Part shown: in pieces, positions 58,020-64,000 of the stretch | Numbering within the stretch: the first letter of the stretch is position 1 | How the letters are laid out: each line of letters begins with the position of its first letter | Notes under the pieces: generated by a model | What the model saw: the letters and a program-made list of their open reading frames with translations, nothing else | What the model was told of the DNA's origin: nothing | Database searches by the model: none | Source of the DNA: Dromiciops gliroides | Taxonomy: Eukaryota > Chordata > Mammalia > Microbiotheria > Microbiotheriidae | Assembly (NCBI RefSeq): GCF_019393635.1 | Contig: NC_057864.1 | Coordinates: forward strand, 475,682,617-475,746,616 | Length of the DNA stretch: 64,000 nt | Reading direction: 5' to 3' | Position numbers and translations under genes: made by a program

Positions 58020-58305
58020 ACAAATGATCCATTCCTCCTCCCAATCTCAGGTTTCCTTTTTCCTCATTTCTAGGTCTCCGCTTCTTGGTCTAACCCCTTC
58101 CCTCCCAAGTGCTAGTGCCCTTGCTCCCACACTATCTTTTGTGTGCGTATGTATTTATTCACTCTATAACTGATGCTGCATATATTTTCATAGGGACTTC
58201 TATCCCCCATTAGAATATAAGCTCTTTGTGAGAAGAGATTGTTCCAATTTTTATACTTGTGTCTGTAGTGCCTGGCTTAATAAATACTTGCTGATTGACT
58301 GATTG
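58020..58305 (+). mobile_element. L2 3' part in LIMK1 intron 4
   Basis: AGAATATAAGCTCTTTGTGA and TAATAAATACTTGCTGATTG at the end. Confidence 0.75.
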
Positions 58306-58546
58306 AGAGCTCTGGAAGAGCCTCAATAGCAAGGACAGCAGACCATGGAAGATGAGCTATTTTACCAGTCTGTAAGATATCTTGCTCTGGGTAACATTAA
58401 TCTAATTCAGGCCTCCCCAGTTCACAAAAGGGGAAAACTGAGGCCCAAAGAATGACATGCTCGACAATAGATGGGGGACTTGTTGGTGAACCCAGGGCTA
58501 GAACCCAGGCCCTTCTGTCTTAGCCGTTTGCTGTGCTTGAACTCAC

Positions 58547-58656
58547 CAGTAGAGCTTGGATCGTTCCACCAGGGCATAGGTGTCCCCATCACCAATGAAG
58601 GCCCCACACGTGAGGCAGATGAAGCATTCGGGATGATACTTCTGGTCCCCTGCCAC
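58547..58656 (-). CDS. LIMK1: LIMK1 exon 4: LIM2
   Basis: Encodes [20 protein letters not shown]...SKLY, ending in two bases of a Cys codon. It carries the H..C and C..C zinc ligands of LIM2. Acceptor ctgcag|GTGGCA; donor TACTG|gtgagt. Human ELKYHPEC is DQKYHPEC here. Confidence 0.97.
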
Positions 58657-58804
58657 CTGCAGACACAGGGAGAAAGAAAAGAGTTTGGAGTCTGCCTTCT
58701 CTCTCCCTGATGGACATGGTTTTTTCCTCTGTGTTCCTCTCCTAGTCAGGGGCCTCCACATTTTCCTCAGCCTCTGCCAATCATTGATTCAATAACTCAA
58801 CTTC

Positions 58805-59135
58805 ATGCACCCATCCATCTATCCATCCACCCACTCATCCATCCACTTACCTATTCATCCAACCAGCTGTCAATCAAGCATCCATCCATCCAACCATCTA
58901 TCTACCCATCCATCCACCCAATCATTCAGCCACTCATCTCTTCATCTAACCATTCATCAGTCCAAACATCCATCATTCATCCATCTCTACCCATCCACCC
59001 ACCCATCCATCCACCCATCCACCCATCCACCCATCCACCATCCACCCATCCACCCATCCACCCATCCACCCATCCACCCATCCACCCATCCATCCACCCA
59101 TCCACCCATCCATCCATCCATCCATCCATCCATCA
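58805..59135. repeat. (CATC)n/(CACC)n tetranucleotide repeat in LIMK1 intron 3
   Basis: About 330 bases. The first part is diverged; the part from 58990 on is nearly regular CCATCCAC. Confidence 0.95.
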
Positions 59136-59430
59136 GGCTTCATTAAGCAGCCGCCGTGTGCAGAACACTGTGTTAGGGACTAGAAGAGATACAAAGTTCA
59201 CATGGGACACAAGGCCTTCCTAACAGAGGCCAAGAACTCTGAGAAGCCTGAGTCAGATTTAGCCTGGCCCCCCAGAGATCTGAAATCCTGAAAGGCAAAC
59301 AATGAACATGAAGACAAGGGACTTTCCTGCAGGCCAGAGCAGGGCCAGGCCCTCGAGAAAGAGACTGAGTGTGTATTAGAAATGGGGAGGGAACTGAAGA
59401 GACAGAGCCGACCCCAAGATAAAGGGGGAA

Positions 59431-59470
<40 letters not shown>
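59431..59470. repeat. (TG)n repeat just inside LIMK1 intron 3
   Basis: CA run in the transcript beginning about 26 bases after the exon 3 donor, preceded by GCGCGC. Confidence 0.95.
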
Positions 59471-59474
<4 letters not shown>

Positions 59475-59495
59475 CGCAGTAGGGCAGGTACTCAC

Positions 59496-59634
59496 CATGA
59501 CCAGCCCTTTGGTGATTTGCTCAGAGCACCCATGGCACGACTCGCCGTAGCGGGCCCAATAGTCCTTCTTACAGTAGAGCTGCCCATCCTTCTCATAGTA
59601 CTGGTGGGAGAGGGAGGCGCCACATTCACAGCAC
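59496..59634 (-). CDS. LIMK1: LIMK1 exon 3: second half of LIM1, start of LIM2
   Basis: Encodes [17 protein letters not shown]... to TKGLVM. Cys and Asp ligands of the second LIM1 zinc site are in place, followed by the CHGC start of LIM2. The first base completes an Arg codon from the upstream exon. Acceptor is gccag|G, donor ATG|gtgagt. Relative to human, CCDCSASL has become CCECGASL and LFC has become LYC. Numbering follows the human exon order. Confidence 0.96.
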
Positions 59635-60151
59635 CTGGCCCAGAGACAAGAAGGAGGCTAGGAGGGGTACCCTGCCTCTGGACCACGGCCACCCCTGCAC
59701 CTTCTCATGTGCTGACCCTCCGGCTGCCAGATCTTCTGGTCCCTCAGCAATAGGGAGGGGCACTCCCAGTCTACACTGGCTTCACATACCACCCAAGTGG
59801 ATTGCATTTGGAAGGGGTGGGAGAAATGCCACACCCATCTAACCAAATCCTTTGATCTTTTGGCATAAGATTTCCAGCCCTTAGACACCGAGCAAACATC
59901 TGGTCTGATCCCCTCATTCTACAAAGGTGAAACCCGTATCATAGCACTCTGGAAGTAGGGGCTAAGAAGTAAGGACTAAGGACAAGGACCAGGGTTCAAA
60001 TCCTGACTAGGTTGCTTATTTACTTTGGCCTCTGCTCCCTGCTCTACAGCCAAGAGCAGGAAAGGGAAATTCAGAGACATTCAAACAAAGCTTCTTAAGC
60101 TGGACATTGGGACCCCATATGGGGTCATGAAAAACTCGGCCACAGTAAAAA

Positions 60152-60247
60152 GCCTCAGACGCTTGACACTTACTAGCTGTGTGACCCTGGGCAAGTCACT
60201 TAACCCCCATTGCCTCACCAAACAATCAAACAAATAAATAAATAAAA
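60152..60247 (+). mobile_element. SINE copy, head-truncated, inside a hAT element
   Basis: Duplication agtaaaaa at 60144-60151 and 60248-60255. Only the 3' half of the SINE is present. Confidence 0.88.
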
Positions 60248-60265
60248 AGTAAAAACTTATGGGGG

Positions 60266-60408
60266 TGGGGCGGCTAGGTGGTGCAGTGGATAAAGCACTG
60301 CCCCTGGATTCAGGAGTACCTGAGTTCAAATCCAGCCTCAGACACTTGACACTTACTAGCTGTGTGACCCTGGGCAAGTCACTTAACCCCCATTGCCCCA
60401 TAAAAAAG
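60266..60408 (+). mobile_element. SINE copy inside a hAT element (serial site, first)
   Basis: Target aaaaSttatggggg at 60252-60265 and 60409-60422. Confidence 0.92.
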
Positions 60409-60418
60409 AAAAGTTATG

Positions 60419-60580
60419 GGGGCAGCTAGATGGCCCAGTAGATGAAGCATGGGCCCTGGATTCAGAAGGGCCTGAGTTCAAGTCTGACCTCAGACACTTA
60501 ACAATTACTAGCTGTGTGACCCTAGGCAAGTCACTTAACCCCAATTGCCTCACACACACACAAAAAAAGGAAAAAAAAGA
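60419..60580 (+). mobile_element. SINE copy inside a hAT element (serial site, second)
   Basis: Target aaaagttatg at 60409-60418 and 60581-60590, the same site as the preceding SINE. Tail includes a short CA run. Confidence 0.92.
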
Positions 60581-60808
60581 AAAAGTTATGTTTACCTACT
60601 GTATACACCTATATACCCAGGTCATATAAAAATTTCTTGGGTGAAAAGGGCCATGAGTGGAAAAAGTTTAAGAAGATGTGCCTGAGATTGCCCAGGACCT
60701 AGAGCTAGAGTTAAAACTGGGGTCCGTTGACTCCGCAAGTCCAGGGGCATCTGCACTGAGACTCTGCCCAGAGGCCCTTTGTTTTTGAAAATCACTGATC
60801 ATTGAATT

Positions 60809-60960
60809 TTTTTTTTTTTTTTTTGCGGGGCAATGAGGGTTAAGTGACTTGCCCAGGGTCACACAGTTAGTTAAGTGTCAAGTGTCTGAGGCCGGATTTG
60901 AACTCAGGTCCTTCTGACTCCAGGGCTGGTGCTTTACCACTGCGCCCCCTAGCTGCCCCC
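60809..60960 (-). mobile_element. SINE copy
   Basis: Duplication ctgatcaYtgaatt at 60795-60808 and 60961-60974. Confidence 0.93.
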
Positions 60961-61329
60961 CTGATCACTGAATTACAATAGTTTCCTTTGTGATGCTACG
61001 GATTTTATTTTGGGCATTTAAGCATAGGATTTTGAGAAGGAATCCACAGGCTTGAACAGACTGCTTTTTGGTGGCAAACAAACAAAGCCGATCCCAGGCT
61101 CTCAAAGTCTCCTTATTTTGCAGACAAAGAAACTTAGTCCAGAGTCAAACTCCCCCAAAGGAGAGCAGCAGGTTTTCCTGGGGGGGGGAAGGCTGCAGGA
61201 GAGGATCGCCCGCTGGGGGTGTTACTGAGAGCAGAGACCTCAGAGGTCCCTCCTAACTCTGACAGGGTGAGGACAGGAGAGGGACTTTGCAAGGTCATCT
61301 CAACAGATTATGATCGCCCTAGACACCTC

Positions 61330-61435
61330 AGAAGCCTTATTTTACAGATGGGGAAACTGAGGCCCAGGAAGATTGCTCCAAGACTCGCCCAAGGTCACAC
61401 AGCTAGCTAAGGGAGTTCAGAAGGTCTCTGGCCTC
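61330..61435 (-). mobile_element. MIR-type relic in the intron before LIMK1 exon 3
   Basis: TTTTACAGATGGGGAAACTG and GCCCAAGGTCACACAGCTAG. Confidence 0.7.
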
Positions 61436-61439
61436 CAGG

Positions 61440-63030
61440 TTTGGAGCGGTTTAGCCAGCATTAAGCAAAAGGAGTGTACAAAGGTGGGAAAAGCAGCCAG
61501 CTGGGGAGAGTGGGGAGGGATGGGCCCCTGAGGCTGGAACGTGATCTCCCTTTCTCAGCGCTCACGTCCCTCCCCAGGAAGCCAGGCTACTGCAATTTGA
61601 GATCTCCCCCGCTGAGTTAGGACCCCCTCAGCTCGGGCTTGGGGGAAAGAGGGATGGAAAGGGGATAGCTGTCTGGCCAAACAGGAAGGAGGAAGGAGAG
61701 AGGCCGGAGGGAGAAGAGGCGGGGGGAGCAAGAGAGGGCAGGCAGGAGAGACTGCGGCATCTGAGGGCTGCCAATGGCGACGCTGTCTCTTTAAGAGGCA
61801 TCCAGCCAGTTCCTCATTGTCTGGGAGCTGAAGCGCCTCCCTGTTCCCTCCCCCCTTCCCCCCAAAGAGCCCAGGAGACAGAGGGAAGAAGCTGCCGCAG
61901 TCCAGGGCTGCAGATGGGGCTCGGAGGGGAGGGGCAGGGCTGCCCACGCCTCTGCCCAGCCAGCCCCGCCAGGGTAGAGAAGGGGGGAGGGGAGGCACCA
62001 GCCCCGCATGGTGGGGTGGGGGGAGCCCAAGTCAGCAGAGAAGAAAGGACATGCCCAGAAGAAGGGGATCTGAGGGCACTGGGGATACCCCCCTACGAGG
62101 GAAGCCAAGAGCAGGGCGGGTGTCGGAGCAGGTGGTGGAGAGAGTAACCCAGGTGTGCTCAGGGCCCCAAAGCTGGGCACTGGGCACTGAGGGAGGGGGT
62201 GAGAAGAAACGTGGCCTTCGGAATCCCCCACTCCAGTGCCCATGATGTCATCCCAAAGCTCAGTGGTGAACTTGAACCCAGGCGGGGCTGGCTCAGCCAA
62301 TGGCTGCTCAGGGCCAGTGGGGGGAGGGGTGGGCTCAGCAACTCCATTAACTCCTGCAGGCCTATGCTGGGCTCCCTCCCCCACCCTCGCCCCCTCCCCA
62401 AACCTCTGCCGAGAAAGGGCTGCTCTAAGGATGCCCAGCTCTCCCAGAAATCCCCTCTGAGCAGGGAGCAGGGTGATCTGACAGATGGGGCCCGGGCCCA
62501 CAATGGAGCGTCCCACCCTGGGCTGGGCTTTCTTAGTCAGGCCCTTCTAAGAATAATAAGCAGAGAGCACCAGCAGCTCGCTCGGATGCCTCTGCACTCT
62601 TAAAAGCCTTTCCTCACATTCGCTCTGCGGGTGTATGCTGCACCGGAGGAAGACGGTGACGTCAGAGCCTCCCCCACGCTCCCCCATCTTCCCTGCCCCA
62701 GACAGTGAGGACACATTGAGAAATCGGATGTGAAACAGAGGAGCGGGGGCCCCCATCCATCGCAGGCAGGCAGGGAAAACCCAAGACGTCTCCTGCTGCT
62801 GGGGAAAACCACCCTAAAGATAGCCCGATCCCTCCCACTGGGAGAGAGAAACTGAGGCCCGAAGGGGACGTGACTGGCGCGTGGCTGCCCAGCTTACAGG
62901 GGTCACAGCTAGGAACGCAGCCTGGGCTCCCTTTGCTGGGAGCCTTAGAAGACGGACTGTTCTTTTTTTGAGTCAGGCTAAACCTGGAGGCTGGAGGCTA
63001 CAGGTCGGCCCTCCCATTTACTCCTTCTCT
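61440..63030. other. LIMK1: GC-rich part of the intron before LIMK1 exon 3
   Basis: Purine-rich and GC-rich, SINE-free, with CTCTTTAAGAG at 61786 and the CRE cluster described separately. Long open frames here reflect base composition. Confidence 0.5.
62597..62664 (-). promoter_or_regulatory. Candidate internal promoter: CRE and TATA-like box
   Basis: A full palindromic CRE, TGACGTCA, is at 62657-62664. On the minus strand CTTTTAAGAG follows about 50 bases later (62606-62597). A half-conserved TGATGTCA is at 62243-62250 and a CCAAT motif near 62297. The GC-rich stretch lies in the intron upstream of LIMK1 exon 3. No matching exon can be shown. Confidence 0.3.
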
Positions 63031-63750
63031 CATTCATTCACTGCTTTACTCATTCCCCCAAGACCCTTCTCCCACCTGCCAACCCCTGAGTTCAGGACCC
63101 CATCACATCTCACCTGGACTACTGTACAGCCTCCTGACCGGCCTCCTTGACTCCAGCCTCTTCCCTTTCCAAGTCCCAGGGATACTCCCAAAGCACAGTC
63201 TGACTATGTCCTTCCTCTGCTCAAAAATCTAAGACGAGCTGCTCTGATTGGCCTCCGGGCCCTTCCCCATCTGTCTCTAGTCCCTCTTTCTCAGCTCCTG
63301 CGGCCTCCCTCCCTACTTGTCTGGTCATTCCTATCTCCGTGCCTTTCCTCAGCCCTGGACGCTCTCCCCTGCCTCTAGGAATCTCTGGTTCCCCCCAAGA
63401 CTTAGCTCAAAGGTTCCTTCATTTATGAGATTCTTCTCTCCCCCGCCCCCAAAGCTCTCTCCTCTCCAAAAAAATGAAAAAAAAAAAAGGTAAAGTAACC
63501 AAGTAGAGTGTAAACTCCCTGAGGGGAGAAGTCAGTTCTTTTTTTGTTTGTTTTTTGTTTTTCTGTGGGGCAATGAAGGTTAAGTGACTTGCCTAGGGTC
63601 ACATAGCTAATAAGTGTCAAGGGTCTGAGGTCACATTTGAACTCAGGTACTCCTGAATCCAGTCGCCCCTGGTTCTTTTTTAAAAAACTGGTCTCCTAAG
63701 GAGCTAGCTCAGTGACTGGCAAACAGTCCGTGTTTAATGGAGCCTAGTTG
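63030..63750 (+). mobile_element. L2 3' part split by a SINE
   Basis: CATCACATCTCACCTGGACT and GTAAACTCCCTGAGGGGAGA before the SINE at 63540-63668; CAGTCCGTGTTTAATGGAGC after it. Confidence 0.7.
63540..63668 (-). mobile_element. SINE copy, degraded, inside an L2 relic
   Basis: Breaks off in CTGAATCCAGTCGCCCC. Probable duplication around ggttctttttt / agttctttttt. Confidence 0.82.
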
Positions 63751-64000
63751 AACTGAACTGAATCGTCCACACCAGGAAGGCAGCATGGAGACACTGCAAA
63801 TAGGCACAAGGTGAGAGGGAAGAGGATATTAGAGAAAAGAAGAGCCTCCCCCTGTCTTTGTGGGGATCACAGTCTAACTCCATCGCTCACTCTGAGGGAA
63901 TAGAGGGGAGCTGGGAGGGAACCCTAATTGTTAATAAGGGGGGGCTGAGCCGGCCAGAGGCCAGAGGCTTTCTGCTCGGCAGCCCAGGGGATGGTGGTCA

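Larger units (their letters stand above)
60086..60680 (-). mobile_element. hAT element of the same family, split by three SINEs
   Basis: The pieces 60086-60151 and 60581-60680, with short scraps at 60248-60265 and 60409-60422, align in order with the other two copies: start CAAAGCTTCTTAAGC, end AAAAAGTTTAAGAAG. The SINEs at 60152-60247, 60266-60408 and 60419-60580 interrupt it. The flanking 8-mers do not match, so the duplication is eroded or the termini are altered. Confidence 0.85.

Noticed and set aside
58805..59135. CRISPR-like regularity of the CATC array
   Set aside because: Simple 4-bp repeat without spacers in a mammalian intron.
61555..62516. 147- and 241-codon frames in the intron before LIMK1 exon 3
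   Set aside because: Pro/Gly-rich low-complexity reading of GC-rich DNA. They contain no LIM motif and no credible splice context.
59640..64000. Search for LIMK1 exons 1 and 2 (first LIM1 half)
   Set aside because: No stretch encoding the CASCGQRIYDG or DWHADCF blocks was found on the minus strand; they are assumed to lie past 64000.

Overview
The window is nuclear DNA of a marsupial. It is crowded with one tRNA-derived SINE (about 40 copies, most with their own target-site duplications), plus L1 3' ends, L2 and MIR/Ther relics, hAT elements and solo LTRs. The SINE resembles the WSINE1/SINE-1 group. An Australian, dasyurid-like species is my guess from the SINE sequence, and it is not proven.

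Two genes are present, both on the minus strand, in the order and orientation known from the human Williams-Beuren region (ELN-LIMK1-EIF4H). (1) EIF4H: the first coding exon is at 20761-20819 inside a CpG island (about 20030-21420). Everything from 20760 down to 1 appears to be its first intron; I could not find exons 2 onward. (2) LIMK1: fourteen coding exons run from 59634 down to the stop codon at 45035. They encode 603 residues: the second half of LIM1, LIM2, the PDZ domain, the Ser/Pro linker and the complete kinase domain. The exons for roughly the first 51 residues lie beyond 64000. All exon phases join and every splice junction has GT/AG ends.

Layout. 1-20760: EIF4H intron 1, AT-rich, full of SINEs, L1 pieces and one 183-bp hAT element. 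20030-21420: EIF4H promoter island. 21420-42170: intergenic DNA holding an L1 3' end with two different solo LTRs inside it, L1 ORF2 remnants, an inverted second copy of one LTR, and two further LTRs. 42170-45034: probable LIMK1 3' UTR. 45035-59634: LIMK1 exons, with almost no SINEs between 41.1 and 51.3 kb. 59635-64000: the large intron before exon 3, with a nested hAT/SINE stack and a CRE-bearing GC-rich stretch.

The most striking observation is at LIMK1 exon 7. A 200-bp hAT element sits exactly on the 5' splice site, and its 8-bp target-site duplication is the splice donor itself. The exon is therefore followed by two copies of the donor (CT|GTAGGT and CT|GTAAGT) 208 bp apart, with the transposon between them. 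Use of the outer donor would put a stop codon in frame directly after the exon and remove the kinase domain. Two other loci show repeated insertion of L1-mobilised sequences into one target site.
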